Below are positions 34,470-43,293 of a stretch of 64,000 bases of DNA, piece by piece. This DNA is from Amycolatopsis dendrobii (lineage in GTDB: Bacteria; Actinomycetota; Actinomycetes; Mycobacteriales; Pseudonocardiaceae). Made by a program: the position numbers and the translations under genes. The notes beneath the pieces were generated by a model. That model was not told where the DNA came from. It saw only the letters and a list, made by a program, of their open reading frames with translations, and did not search any database. Where the stretch lies: positions 434,001-498,000 of the forward strand of contig NZ_JACGZW010000008.1 of the NCBI RefSeq assembly GCF_014145675.1, given 5' to 3'. Within the stretch, counting starts at the first letter, position 1, and each line of letters begins with the position of its first letter.

Positions 34470-35435
34470 TCAGCTGTCCGAGCCGAGCGCTTCCCTGGTC
34501 CGGGCCACGTCCTCGTCGATCTTCTTGACGAGATCGGCCGAGGCGCCGAACCGCGCTTGATCCCGCAACCGGGTGACGAAGTCCAGCGCGACGTGCTGGC
34601 CGTAGAAGTCCTCGTCGACGTCCAGCACGAACGCCTCGACGGTGCGCTCGCGGCCGGAGAAGGTCGGGTTCGTGCCCACCGACACCGCCGCGCGCAGCCG
34701 CCGGTCCGGGTCGGACAGTCTGCTGAACCAGGCCGTGTAGACGCCGTCCGCGGGCACGGCGGCGAACCGCGCGGTGGACAGGTTGGCTGTCGGATAGCCG
34801 AGGTCGTGGCCCCGGCCGTCGCCGCGGACGACGATGCCTTCCAGCCGGTGCGGGCGGCCGAGCGCGTCGGCCGCGGCCTCCACGTCGCCCGCGTCGATGC
34901 ACGAGCGGACGTAGGTCGAGGAGAAGGTGATGTCGTTGGCGCCGCGGTCGTCGTCGAGCGAACGGCCCTGCAGCTCCGCGCCGTAGGCGACGAACCCGAA
35001 GCGGCGGCCGAGTTCGCGCAGCAGCGCGACGTTGCCCGCGGCCTTGGCCCCGAAGGTGAAGTTGTCGCCGACCAGCACCGCGCCCGCGTGCAGCCGGTCG
35101 ACCAGCACCTCGTGCACGAACTCGTGCGGGCTGAGCCGGGACAGCTCCAGGGTGAAGGGCAGCACGCAGAACACGTCCACGCCGAGCCCCTCGACCAGCT
35201 GGGCCTTGCGCCGCAGGGTGGTCAGCTGCGCGGGATGGCTGCCCGGGCGCAGCACCTCGGACGGATGCGGGTCGAAGGTGAGCACCACGCTCGGCACGCC
35301 GCGCTCGGCGGCCGTCGCCACGGTGCGCTTGATCAGTTCCTGGTGCCCGCGGTGCACGCCGTCGAACACGCCGATGGTGACCACGCACCGTCCCCAGCCG
35401 CCCGGGAGGTCCCCGAGCCCACGCCACCGCTGCAC
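34470..35435 (-). CDS. ribF: Bifunctional riboflavin kinase/FAD synthetase
   Basis: Makes FMN and then FAD. The N-terminal nucleotidyltransferase part has TIGVFDGVHRGHQ near residues 20-32 and TFDPHP near 58. The C-terminal riboflavin kinase part has GRGHDLGYPTANL near 210 and ERTVEAFVLDVDEDFYGQ. I choose the GTG at 35435 (start VQRWRGL, as in other actinobacteria, 9 nt after GGAGAG) over the TTG at 35444, which lies too close to that site. The product is 321 aa. Follows truB, as is usual. Confidence 0.94.
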   Translation of the reverse strand: MQRWRGLGDLPGGWGRCVVTIGVFDGVHRGHQELIKRTVATAAERGVPSVVLTFDPHPSEVLRPGSHPAQLTTLRRKAQLVEGLGVDVFCVLPFTLELSRLSPHEFVHEVLVDRLHAGAVLVGDNFTFGAKAAGNVALLRELGRRFGFVAYGAELQGRSLDDDRGANDITFSSTYVRSCIDAGDVEAAADALGRPHRLEGIVVRGDGRGHDLGYPTANLSTARFAAVPADGVYTAWFSRLSDPDRRLRAAVSVGTNPTFSGRERTVEAFVLDVDEDFYGQHVALDFVTRLRDQARFGASADLVKKIDEDVARTREALGSDS

Positions 35436-35477
35436 TGTTGTCAACTCTCCCCGAGCGAGGTGCCTTTGCCTCCCACC

Positions 35478-36395
35478 CTATGCGGGCAGGAGGACCACCA
35501 CCGAGCGGGTCACTCCCTCGGTGTCGGAGGCCAGCGCGAGCACGTGGCCGTCCGGCGCGAAGAGGCCGTACGTGCCGGTGATTCCGGCCGCCGGGATGCG
35601 CCTGCCGTACTGCACGGCTTTGGCGGTGGCGGCGTCGAGATCCCGGCGCGGGAACGCGGCGGCGACGGCGGCGTCGAGGTCCAGCGACAGTTCCGGCTTC
35701 TCTTCGAGCTGGTCGAGCGTGCGCGCGCGGGCGAGCGTGAACGGCCCGACTGTGGTGCGGCGCAAGGCTTTCAGGTGCCCGCCGACGCCGAGCCCCGCAC
35801 CGAGATCGCGGGCGAGTGCGCGGACATAGGTGCCGGACGAGCATTCGACGATCGCGTCGAGTTCGATCCGGTCGTCCTCGCGGCGGAGGCCTAGAACGTC
35901 GAACCGGTGCACGGTCACGGGTCGCGGCGGGAGGACGACGTCTTCGCCCGCGCGCACCCGGGCGTAAGCGCGCTTGCCGTCGATCTTGACCGCGGAGACG
36001 GCGCTGGGCACCTGCTGGATGTCCCCGGTCAGCGCGGCGATCCCGTCGGCGATCTGCTCGTCGGTGACAGCGGCGAGGGTTTCCGGCGCGGCCTCGGTTC
36101 CGAGCGGTTCGCCTTCGGCGTCGTCGGTCGTGGTGGACCGGCCGAGCGACAGCGTGGCGAGGTAGGTCTTGCGGTCGAGGGCGAGGTGGCCGAGCAGTTT
36201 GGTGGCGCGCTCGATGCCGAGCACCAGGACGCCGGTCGCCATCGGGTCGAGCGTGCCGGCGTGGCCGACCTTGCGGGTGCCCATGATCCGCCGCGCCCGC
36301 GCGACCACGTCGTGCGACGTCATGCCCGCCGGTTTGTCGACGATGAGCAGTCCGGGAGGAGGGGCGGGACGACGCGGTTCTTTCGGGCGAGACAC
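35478..36395 (-). CDS. truB: tRNA pseudouridine(55) synthase
   Basis: Converts uridine 55 in the T-loop of tRNAs to pseudouridine. The catalytic Asp is in HAGTLDPMATGVL near residue 48. GLLIVDKPAGMTSHDVV at the N-terminus and the C-terminal PUA-like domain are present. The length of 305 aa is normal. The GTG start precedes a short basic Pro-rich leader. Tandem with ribF 42 bp downstream. Confidence 0.94.
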   Translation of the reverse strand: MSRPKEPRRPAPPPGLLIVDKPAGMTSHDVVARARRIMGTRKVGHAGTLDPMATGVLVLGIERATKLLGHLALDRKTYLATLSLGRSTTTDDAEGEPLGTEAAPETLAAVTDEQIADGIAALTGDIQQVPSAVSAVKIDGKRAYARVRAGEDVVLPPRPVTVHRFDVLGLRREDDRIELDAIVECSSGTYVRALARDLGAGLGVGGHLKALRRTTVGPFTLARARTLDQLEEKPELSLDLDAAVAAAFPRRDLDAATAKAVQYGRRIPAAGITGTYGLFAPDGHVLALASDTEGVTRSVVVLLPA

Positions 36396-36472
36396 GGCGG
36401 AAACCCTACCTAGGCGGGGATTCGCGGGTGGCGCCTGGTGCGCGGGGCGAAGCGGAGGGGCGGGCTGGGGTC

Positions 36473-36516
36473 TCGTGAGTGGCGGCGCCGGTTCTGACCG
36501 GCGCCGCCACTCACGA
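36473..36516. repeat. Intergenic palindromic repeat, copy 3
   Basis: Perfect 20-bp arms (starting TCGTGAGTGGCGGC) around a TCTG loop, which reads CAGA on the minus strand, the strand of both flanking genes. It starts 6 bp after the MFS stop codon and 77 bp before the truB start, so it is well placed to end MFS transcripts. Confidence 0.85.
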
Positions 36517-36521
36517 CTGGC

Positions 36522-37841
36522 TCAGGCGGCGACGACGGCCTCTTCCGGAACGCGGTCCCAGCGGTGCCGCCGGATCCGGACCGGGACTTCCTCGCCGCGG
36601 GCTTCCGCGGCGAACACCTGGGCGCGGGCCCGCCGCCACCACACCAGCATTCGCGACGCGCCTGCTGCCAGCACGGCGACGACGACCAGCAGCGCGATCC
36701 GGAAGTTGCCGCCTGTCGCCTGGAGGAGGATGCCGATCAGCAGAGCTGTCACGGTGGTCGCCAGGAAGCCGCCGACGTTCACTACCCCGGTTGCGGTTCC
36801 GACGCGGGACAGCGGGTTGTAGTCGCGGGCGATGGCGAAGCCGATCATCGACGCCGGGCCGCCGAGGGTGAGGAAGGCGAACGCGGGGACGAGGACGCCC
36901 ACCGGGACGTGGCCGTTCCAGCCGAGGAGCACTGCCCACACGATCGCGGCGCCGACGAGGTAGCCGATGACCAGCGGCACCCGCAGCACCGGAGAGCGGC
37001 CGATCACGGCGCCCAGCAATGGGCCGCCTGCCATGGAGCCGAATACGAAGACGGTCAGCAGTGCGCTGGCGGTCGCGGCAGGCAGGCCTTCGCCCTGCAC
37101 CAGGAAAGGCATGCCCCACAACAGGGTCAGCACGTTCGGCGCGAACATCGTCGAGAAGTGCACCCAGAAACCCAGCCGGGTGCCAGGGGTTCGCCAGGCC
37201 AGTTTGACCTGCCTGCCGAGTTCGGCCGGACGCACGGGTTCGCGCTTGAGTTCCGGTGCGCCGTCGGGAGTGTCGCGGACGCGCAGCGCGACCGGCACCG
37301 AATAGAGCACCGTCACCGCGCCGACGGCGAGGAAGGTGACTGTCCATCCTGGACCGTCGAGCAGCAGGGTGAGCGGGACGGTCGCGGCGAGGTTGCCGAT
37401 GTAGCCGACGCAGGAGGTGAAGGACGCGAGCAGCGCGTACCGGTGCGCCGGGAAGTGGGCCGCGACGAGGCGCAGGACGCTGACGAAGGTGAGCGCGTCG
37501 CCGAGGCCGAGGACGCCGCGGGCGACCAGGCCGAGTGCGTACGTGTCGGCGAGTCCGAGCAGCAGCTGCCCGGAGCCGAGGATCAGGACGGCGGCGGTGA
37601 GCACGCGGCGCGGGCCGTAGCGGTCGACCAGCACGCCGGTCGGGATCTGCATGGCCGCGTACACGCCGACCTGCAAGACGGTGAAGATGCCGAGCGCGGC
37701 GGACCCGACGCCGAAGCGTTCGGCCGCCTTCAGGCCGGCGACGCCGAACGAGGTGCGGTGGAAAACGGCGAGCAGGTACACCGTGACCGCGGTGAGCCAG
37801 ATGAGCCAGGACCGGACAGGGGCGCGGCCGGCGGGCGTCAA
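36522..37841 (-). CDS. MFS transporter
   Basis: A 439-aa major facilitator with twelve predicted helices. The loop 2-3 motif is DRYGPRRVL, and the nitrate/hexose-phosphate-like pattern FHRTSFGVAGLKA in the first loop suggests an anion or sugar-phosphate subfamily, though this is uncertain. I place the start at TTG 37841 because GGAGG is 5 nt upstream; frames reaching 37922 would cross the predicted operator. A short cytoplasmic basic tail ends the protein. An inverted repeat 65 bp upstream may bind its regulator. Confidence 0.85.
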   Translation of the reverse strand: MTPAGRAPVRSWLIWLTAVTVYLLAVFHRTSFGVAGLKAAERFGVGSAALGIFTVLQVGVYAAMQIPTGVLVDRYGPRRVLTAAVLILGSGQLLLGLADTYALGLVARGVLGLGDALTFVSVLRLVAAHFPAHRYALLASFTSCVGYIGNLAATVPLTLLLDGPGWTVTFLAVGAVTVLYSVPVALRVRDTPDGAPELKREPVRPAELGRQVKLAWRTPGTRLGFWVHFSTMFAPNVLTLLWGMPFLVQGEGLPAATASALLTVFVFGSMAGGPLLGAVIGRSPVLRVPLVIGYLVGAAIVWAVLLGWNGHVPVGVLVPAFAFLTLGGPASMIGFAIARDYNPLSRVGTATGVVNVGGFLATTVTALLIGILLQATGGNFRIALLVVVAVLAAGASRMLVWWRRARAQVFAAEARGEEVPVRIRRHRWDRVPEEAVVAA

Positions 37842-37899
37842 GAGTTCCTCCAGAGAGCAGGCGAGCGTCGGACAGAGGAGGACGACGACGCTGCCGCCT

Positions 37900-37932
37900 C
37901 GATAGTTGTATCGCCTCAGCAACCTCGATACA
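37900..37932. promoter_or_regulatory. Dyad operator candidate upstream of the MFS gene
   Basis: TGTATCG (37907-37913) and CGATACA (37926-37932) are perfect 7-bp inverted arms 12 bp apart. A third half-site, CGATA (37900-37904), pairs with TATCG next to it. The AT-rich dyad stands out in GC-rich DNA and lies 60-90 bp before the MFS start, overlapping where a promoter should be. No regulator gene is adjacent. Confidence 0.5.
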
Positions 37933-37953
37933 TAGCCGTAACCGGGGTGTGCT

Positions 37954-38775
37954 TCACCACAGATCCACTTCGCCCCGGATGCCGACGACCGTTTCGCCGC
38001 CGACCCACACGTCGTCGCCGTCCCGTTCGACGTGCACCCGCCCGCGCCTGCCGAGCCTCGTGCCCTGCGCCGCGACGTACGACTCGGGCGCGATGCCGTC
38101 GCCGATCAGCCACTGGCCGAGCGCCGCGTTGAGACTGCCGGTGACCGGGTCCTCGACGACGTCGCTGAACGCGCGGACCTCGAAAGCCGTATCGGATCCG
38201 GCGGGCTGCGCACCGGCGACACCCACCTTGTACGACCCAAGCGCCCCGAAGTCCGGCTCGATCGCGAGGACGGTCGCGGCGTCGCGCAGCAGCAGCGCGA
38301 CCCAGCCGGGACCGTTGTCCGCCCAGCGTGCGCCGAGGACGTCGGCGTCGCGGAGGTGCAGGCCGCGTTTCACCGCGGCGAGGTCTGCGTCGTCCACCGG
38401 ACCGCCGCGGCGCAGCGGAGGTGCGGCGAACGCCAGCCGGTCTCCGTCGCGGCGCACCCGGACCAGCCCGGCTCCGCATTCCTGCACGAGGTGCCCGGCC
38501 TTCGGCTCGCCCCCGGCGGCCAGCCACGCCCGCGCCGACCCGAGCGTCGGGTGCCCGGCGAAGGGCAGCTCGCCGTGCGGGGTGAAGATCCGCACGCGGT
38601 AGTCCGCGGCCGGGTCGGACGGCTCCAGCAGGAACGTGGTCTCGCTGAGGTTCGTCCAGCTGGCGAACGCGGCCATCCGCTCGTCGGACAGCCCGTCCGC
38701 GCCGTGCACGACAGCGAGCGCGTTGCCTCGGGCGAGTTCATCGGTGAAGACGTCGACCTGGGTGAACTTCGGCAT
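37954..38775 (-). CDS. PhzF-family isomerase
   Basis: A 273-aa member of the PhzF/diaminopimelate-epimerase-like fold. The catalytic Glu block NLSETTFLL near residue 41-49 and the conserved ELPFAGHPTLGSA near 69-81 are present, as is VEDPVTGSLNAAL. Members isomerise trans-2,3-dihydro-3-hydroxyanthranilate in phenazine synthesis, but most genomic copies lie outside phenazine clusters, as here, and their substrate is unknown. Runs in the same direction as the MFS gene, 112 bp upstream of it. Confidence 0.87.
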   Translation of the reverse strand: MPKFTQVDVFTDELARGNALAVVHGADGLSDERMAAFASWTNLSETTFLLEPSDPAADYRVRIFTPHGELPFAGHPTLGSARAWLAAGGEPKAGHLVQECGAGLVRVRRDGDRLAFAAPPLRRGGPVDDADLAAVKRGLHLRDADVLGARWADNGPGWVALLLRDAATVLAIEPDFGALGSYKVGVAGAQPAGSDTAFEVRAFSDVVEDPVTGSLNAALGQWLIGDGIAPESYVAAQGTRLGRRGRVHVERDGDDVWVGGETVVGIRGEVDLW

Positions 38776-38832
38776 GCGCCCACCCTCGCATCCGCCGGGC
38801 GCCGGCGGCGAGCGGGTTTCGCCGTTATGCCA

Positions 38833-40170
38833 TCACGCCTCCCGCACCGCGCCGACCACGGCCCACCGCCCGGACCGCCACCGCGCCACCACGGCCGCCA
38901 GCCGGAACACCATGAACAGCGACAAGCCGCTCCAGATCCCGCTCAACCCCCAGCCCAGCGCCAGCGACAGCCAGATCAGCGGCAAGAACCCGAGCCCGGC
39001 GCTGACGAGCGTGGCGGTGCGGAGGAAGGCGGCGTCGCCCGCACCGAGGAGAACGCCGTCGAGCGCGAACACCACGCCCGCGATCGGTTGCAGCGCCACG
39101 AAGAACCACCAGGCGTGCGGAATTTCGCCGAGCACTCCCGGGTCGGACGTGAACGCATGCGGCAGGACGCTCCACAACGCCGCGAACAGCACGCCGAGGA
39201 AACAGCCGAAAATCAAGCCGTATCCGGTGATCTGCGTGGCCACCCCGCGCGCCTGCCGCGCCGCCCCCGCGCCGAGCGCCGCGCCGACGAGCGATTGCGC
39301 GGCGATCGCGACCGAATCGAGCACCAGGGACAGGAACGTCCAGAGCTGCAGGACCACCTGGTGCGCCCCGACCGCCTCGGTCGAGGTGCGCGCGGCCACC
39401 GCGGCGGCCGACACGAAGCACGCCTGGAACGCGAAACTGCGCAGCACCAGGTCGCGGCCGAGGCCCAGTTGTGCCCGCATCACCGGGAAATCCGGCCGCA
39501 ACGGCACCTTTTCCCGCACCAGCGCGGCGACGAACATCGACGCGGACACGACCTGCGCGACGACGTTCGCGATCGCCGACCCCTCCAGCCCGAGATCGGC
39601 GGCGTACACCAGCACCGGGCACAGGACGGCGGAGATTCCGTTGCCCGCCAGCACATAGCGCAGCGGGCGGGTGGCGTCCTGCACGCCGCGCATCCAGCCG
39701 TTGCCCGCCATCGTGACGAGGATCAGCGGCGCGCCGAACAACGCGATCCGCAGCCACGACACGGCCGCCGCGGCGATCTCGTCGCTGCCCGAAAGCGCGC
39801 GGGCGATCGGCCCGGCCAGCAACTGCCCCGCCACCAGCAGCACCAGCCCGACCAGCACGCCCAGCCAGGTGGCTTGCACGCCTTCGCGTACCGCGTCCGC
39901 GCGCCTGCCCGCGCCGTGCAGCCGCGCGGTGCGCGAGGTGGTGCCGTAGGACAGGAAGGTGAGCTGCGTGGAGACCTGCGACAACACCACGCCGCCCAAT
40001 GCGAGGCCGGCGAGCGGCAGCGCCCCGAGATGGCCGACGACGGCGGTGTCGACCAGCACGTAGAGCGGTTCGGCGGCGAGCACGCCGAGCGCGGGCACGG
40101 CGAGGCCGAACACTCGGCGGGGCGGGATGCGGTCACCGCTCGCGGCGGTGGTCGTGGCGTTTTCGGACAC
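38833..40170 (-). CDS. MATE-family efflux transporter (DinF type)
   Basis: A 445-aa cation-coupled multidrug exporter with twelve helices. The N-terminal LAVPALGVLAAEPLYVLVDT and the repeat-2 start are typical of the DinF branch, which sits next to nrnA in many actinobacteria. The GTG at 40170 has TACTCT 6 nt upstream and no Shine-Dalgarno sequence (leaderless type). A divergent TetR gene starts 255 bp away and may control it. The substrate is unknown. Confidence 0.88.
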   Translation of the reverse strand: MSENATTTAASGDRIPPRRVFGLAVPALGVLAAEPLYVLVDTAVVGHLGALPLAGLALGGVVLSQVSTQLTFLSYGTTSRTARLHGAGRRADAVREGVQATWLGVLVGLVLLVAGQLLAGPIARALSGSDEIAAAAVSWLRIALFGAPLILVTMAGNGWMRGVQDATRPLRYVLAGNGISAVLCPVLVYAADLGLEGSAIANVVAQVVSASMFVAALVREKVPLRPDFPVMRAQLGLGRDLVLRSFAFQACFVSAAAVAARTSTEAVGAHQVVLQLWTFLSLVLDSVAIAAQSLVGAALGAGAARQARGVATQITGYGLIFGCFLGVLFAALWSVLPHAFTSDPGVLGEIPHAWWFFVALQPIAGVVFALDGVLLGAGDAAFLRTATLVSAGLGFLPLIWLSLALGWGLSGIWSGLSLFMVFRLAAVVARWRSGRWAVVGAVREA

Positions 40171-40389
40171 GGGACGAGAGTAGCTACCGGGACCGACAAT
40201 TCCGGCGGCCCGGACTGGGCAAGGGTAAGCGAGGTGCGTGATTCGCTTATGGGGCAAGGGAATCAGCGACAGAAGTCCTCTGTGGCGTGATCCGGCGCGC
40301 GCGGCCGGTCAACCGCGACTGTCTCGGGTGGACACCGGAGCGGGCCGCAACCCGGCGGAGCTTCGCGGCTCGTGCGGTACGCTCGAATT

Positions 40390-40402
40390 GGAGACGATCT
40401 CC
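40390..40402. promoter_or_regulatory. Palindromic operator candidate for the TetR regulator
   Basis: GGAGA-CGA-TCTCC is a perfect dyad 23 bp before the tetR-type ATG, preceded by a TACGCT hexamer near 40379. TetR proteins commonly repress themselves and a divergent gene through such sites; here the divergent gene encodes the MATE exporter. Confidence 0.45.
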
Positions 40403-40425
40403 GCTTGCGGACGGGAGGGCTGCGG

Positions 40426-40995
40426 ATGACCGCGGGTAAGCCGCTGCGGGCCGACGCCCGGCGCAACCGCGACCTCCTGGTCGCCAAGGCGCGGGAAATC
40501 TTCGACGCGGGCGAATTCTTCGACCTGCGCTTCGACGACTTCGCCAGCCTGGCCGGAGTGGGCACCGGCACGCTGTACCGCCACTTCCCCACCCGGGAGG
40601 CGCTGGCCGAGGCGGTCTACCACGGGGAAGTCGCCGCGCTGTGCGACCGCGCCCGGCAGTTGCGGGACACGCTGCCCGCGGCGGAGGCGCTGGCGACCTT
40701 CCTGCGCGGCATGGTCGACCACATCGACGCCCACGCGGGCTTGGCCCGGACGCTGGCCACGCTCATGGCCGACCGTTCGAACGCCCTCGCCGGGGGCAGC
40801 CACGCACTGGAGGAAGCGGTCACCGATCTGGTGGCCGCCGCCGTGCGGGAGGGCTCCGTTCGCGACGACGTGGACGCGGGTGCGGTGATGATGGCGCTGC
40901 ACGGCATCGGCGCGGCCCACGACCGTCCCCGGTGGCGGGCCGAGGCCGACGATGTCATCACGCTCGTGCTGGACGGGTTGCGCCGACCGGAGTGA
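40426..40995 (+). CDS. TetR-family transcriptional regulator
   Basis: A 189-aa repressor. The N-terminal helix-turn-helix reads LRFDDFASLAGVGTGTLYRHFPTREALAEAV near residues 38-68 when taken with its neighbours, typical of TetR. The C-terminal ligand domain is helical and matches the SbtR-like TetR_C family in outline (FLRGMVDHIDAHAGLARTLA). The ATG has GGGAGGG 6 nt upstream. The gene is divergent from the MATE exporter and probably regulates it; the inducer is not known. Confidence 0.88.
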   Translation: MTAGKPLRADARRNRDLLVAKAREIFDAGEFFDLRFDDFASLAGVGTGTLYRHFPTREALAEAVYHGEVAALCDRARQLRDTLPAAEALATFLRGMVDHIDAHAGLARTLATLMADRSNALAGGSHALEEAVTDLVAAAVREGSVRDDVDAGAVMMALHGIGAAHDRPRWRAEADDVITLVLDGLRRPE

Positions 40996-41154
40996 CCCGG
41001 CGCGAGGTGGTGGCGTCCCGGCACGCGAACGAGGAGACGACACGAACCCGGGATTCGCCAGCTCAGGACCTGCGCGAACAGCTCGGCCGAGGTGGCCAAA
41101 GCACTGCCCTGAGCCCCGCGCACGCGTCGGCCGGCCGCGCACCGTCCAGCCAGA

Positions 41155-42165
41155 TCAGGAAGCCCGCAGCAGCGGCGCCCGTCCCAGCGCCTCCCGCAGC
41201 CGGTCCAGCACCTCCTCCGCCGGACCCTCCGCCGTGCACCCGGCCGCCATCCGGTGGCCTCCCCCGCCGAACTCGGCGGCGGCCGCGGACACGTCGATGT
41301 CGCCTGCCGAGCGCAGCGAGACCGTCCACACTGGACCCGGCCCGGCCTCCTTCAGCACCGCCGCGACGCCAGCCTCCCGGGTCGCGCGCACGACGTCGAT
41401 CACCGACTCCACCTCTTCGAGCCGCACCGTCGCCGCGGCGGCCGCGCGCACGACGGTGTGGACGAAGCCGAAGCCTTGCGCCCCTTCGGGTTCCAGCCGG
41501 GCCTCCGACAGGACTGTCGACAGCATCGGCAGCCACGCGAACGGGTGATCGTCGACGATTCGGCGGGCCACCTCGCCGGGGTCCGCCCCGGCTTCCAGAA
41601 GGCGAGCCGCGATCCGGTGCGTTTCGGGGCTCGCCCGGCGGAAGCCACTCGTATCGGTGACTACCCCGGCGTACAGGCAGCGCGCGGCGGCCGCGTCCAG
41701 CTCGACCCCCATCGCCTCGACGATCCGAGTGACCAGGATCGCCGTCGCTTCGGCGGTGTCGTCCACGACGTGCTGGGTGCCGTAGCGGCCGTTGGTCGCG
41801 TGGTGGTCGACGACCAGGACCGAACCGCCCGCATCGCGGACCGCGGCGACCCGCGGGGCGAGCCTGCCCAGCCGGGCCAGGGTCGGAGTGTCCAGCGCGA
41901 CCAGCAGGCCGTCGGTCGGCGGGAGCGCGTCGACAGGAGTGATCAGGCCGTCGACGTCGAGCCACGCCAGTGTTTCGGGGGCCTCGTCCGGCTCGCCGAA
42001 GGCGACTCGCACCCGCGCGCCGCGGCGATGCAGCACGTGGCCGAGGGCCAGCGCGCTGCCGAGGGCGTCCGCGTCGGGACGCACGTGTCCGAGCAGCGTC
42101 ACGTCGGTGGCCCCGGCCAGCAGTGCGGCGGCGGCCTCGATGTCCTGTACCAGGGAAGCTGTCAC
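41155..42165 (-). CDS. nrnA: DHH-family nanoRNase/pAp phosphatase NrnA
   Basis: Degrades very short RNAs and removes phosphate from pAp. The DHH domain has GHVRPDADALGSALAL near residues 27-42, the VDHH motif (VVDHHATN) near 119, and DTPTLARLG. The DHHA1 substrate domain ends with FGGGGHRMAAGC near 310. The product is 336 aa. The GTG has TAGCGT 8 nt upstream without Shine-Dalgarno sequence. Only 25 bp separate its start from that of the divergent methyltransferase gene. In other actinobacteria it follows rbfA directly. Confidence 0.92.
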   Translation of the reverse strand: MTASLVQDIEAAAALLAGATDVTLLGHVRPDADALGSALALGHVLHRRGARVRVAFGEPDEAPETLAWLDVDGLITPVDALPPTDGLLVALDTPTLARLGRLAPRVAAVRDAGGSVLVVDHHATNGRYGTQHVVDDTAEATAILVTRIVEAMGVELDAAAARCLYAGVVTDTSGFRRASPETHRIAARLLEAGADPGEVARRIVDDHPFAWLPMLSTVLSEARLEPEGAQGFGFVHTVVRAAAAATVRLEEVESVIDVVRATREAGVAAVLKEAGPGPVWTVSLRSAGDIDVSAAAAEFGGGGHRMAAGCTAEGPAEEVLDRLREALGRAPLLRAS

Positions 42166-42173
42166 GAAGTGCC

Positions 42174-42183
42174 ACGCTACGCT
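42174..42183. promoter_or_regulatory. Overlapping divergent leaderless -10 elements
   Basis: Minus-strand TAGCGT (42179-42174) precedes the nrnA GTG by 8 nt; plus-strand TACGCT (42178-42183) precedes the methyltransferase ATG by 7 nt. The two hexamers share two base pairs, so polymerase can probably serve only one direction at a time. Confidence 0.5.
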
Positions 42184-42190
42184 CTGCGGG

Positions 42191-43225
42191 ATGCCTGAGT
42201 ACGTGATCCTCGTTCTGCCTTCCGCCAACCGCGTGTACGCCGCCTCGTCGCCGGCGCTGCTGCGCGCCGAACTGGCGGCCTTCGGCACCGGTCTTTCCGC
42301 CGAGGTGTCGGCGATCGAAGAGATCGAACTCGGCGGGGTCGGGTACGTGAAATTCGCCTGCGCGGCCCCGCTCGGCGAGCGCGACCTGGCGCTGCTGTCG
42401 AACCTGTCCTCGCTGTACGCCCTGTTCGAACTGGGCGACGGAGTGCTGCGGCCGGTCGCCGTGCACCCGCTGGCGAAGGCGGACTCGGACCTGCTGACCA
42501 TCCAGAAGTACCCGGGCAAGACCAACGAGCAGTTCACGAAACTGCTGCTCAACCTCACCCTCCTGGCGACCTCGCGGCCCGCGGACTGGCCGGATCGCGA
42601 ACTGCACGTTCTCGACCCGTTGTGCGGCCGCGGGACGACGCTGAACCAGGCAGTCATGTACGGCTTCGACGCGACCGGCCTCGACGTCGACACGCGCGAT
42701 TTCGAAGCGTACGAACAGTTCGTGAAGACGTGGCTGCGCACGAAGCGCGTGAAGCACACCGCGGAATCCGGGCAGCTGCGCCGCAACAAGGTCCGCCTCG
42801 GCCGTCGGCTGGACATCGAGTACGCGTTCGACAAGGACGACTACAAGGCCGGCCGCACCCGACGGCTCAGCTATCTGAACGCGGACACGCTGACGACCGA
42901 CGAGGTCCTCCGCCCGGCGTCGGTGGACCTGATCGTGACCGACGCGCCGTACGGCGTGCAGCACGGCAGCCACCGCGACACCGGCCTGGCCCGCAGCCCG
43001 CGCGACCTTCTCGCGGCGGCGATCCCGGTGTGGAACCGCGTGCTCCGGCCGGGCGGGGCGATCGGGATCTCGTGGAACACGCATGTGCTGCCGCGCGAGG
43101 AACTGGTGGCGATCCTGGAACGGGCGGGGCTGGCGGTGCGGGCCGGCGGGCCGTACGAGGAGCTGGCGCACCGGGTGGATCAGGCGATCGTGCGGGATCT
43201 CGTGGTGGCGGGAAAGCCAGCCTGA
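42191..43225 (+). CDS. TRM11-like SAM-dependent tRNA/RNA methyltransferase
   Basis: A 344-aa Rossmann methyltransferase similar to the TRM11/TrmG10 guanine-N2 family. SAM motif I is LDPLCGRGTTL near residues 139-150, and the catalytic motif IV is DAPYGVQH near 250, with Ala where the family usually has Pro (DPPYG). The N-terminal 120 residues lack a clear THUMP domain but contain the conserved lead-in KYPGKTNEQFTKLLLNL. Leaderless-type start. The target RNA position (perhaps G10 of tRNA) is an inference. Divergent from nrnA. Confidence 0.8.
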   Translation: MPEYVILVLPSANRVYAASSPALLRAELAAFGTGLSAEVSAIEEIELGGVGYVKFACAAPLGERDLALLSNLSSLYALFELGDGVLRPVAVHPLAKADSDLLTIQKYPGKTNEQFTKLLLNLTLLATSRPADWPDRELHVLDPLCGRGTTLNQAVMYGFDATGLDVDTRDFEAYEQFVKTWLRTKRVKHTAESGQLRRNKVRLGRRLDIEYAFDKDDYKAGRTRRLSYLNADTLTTDEVLRPASVDLIVTDAPYGVQHGSHRDTGLARSPRDLLAAAIPVWNRVLRPGGAIGISWNTHVLPREELVAILERAGLAVRAGGPYEELAHRVDQAIVRDLVVAGKPA

Positions 43226-43264
43226 ATTCGCGGCGGAAACTACCGTTTCCCCACACAGAACGCA

Positions 43265-43293
43265 TTCACTGGATTGAGTGAACTCGCTACAGT
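43265..43293 (+). promoter_or_regulatory. Promoter of the 992-aa TPR gene with overlapping dyad
   Basis: TTCACT (43265-43270) and TACAGT (43288-43293) are exactly 17 bp apart. TTCACT and AGTGAA (43277-43282) form a perfect inverted repeat across the -35 and spacer. A second dyad, GTGCGG-ACGAA-CCGCAC (43292-43308), covers the expected start site. Both look like operator sites. The leader is about 90 nt. Confidence 0.5.

Noticed and set aside
37954..38775. Phenazine biosynthesis cluster
   Set aside because: Only the PhzF-family gene is present; the other phz genes are absent and PhzF homologs are common outside such clusters.
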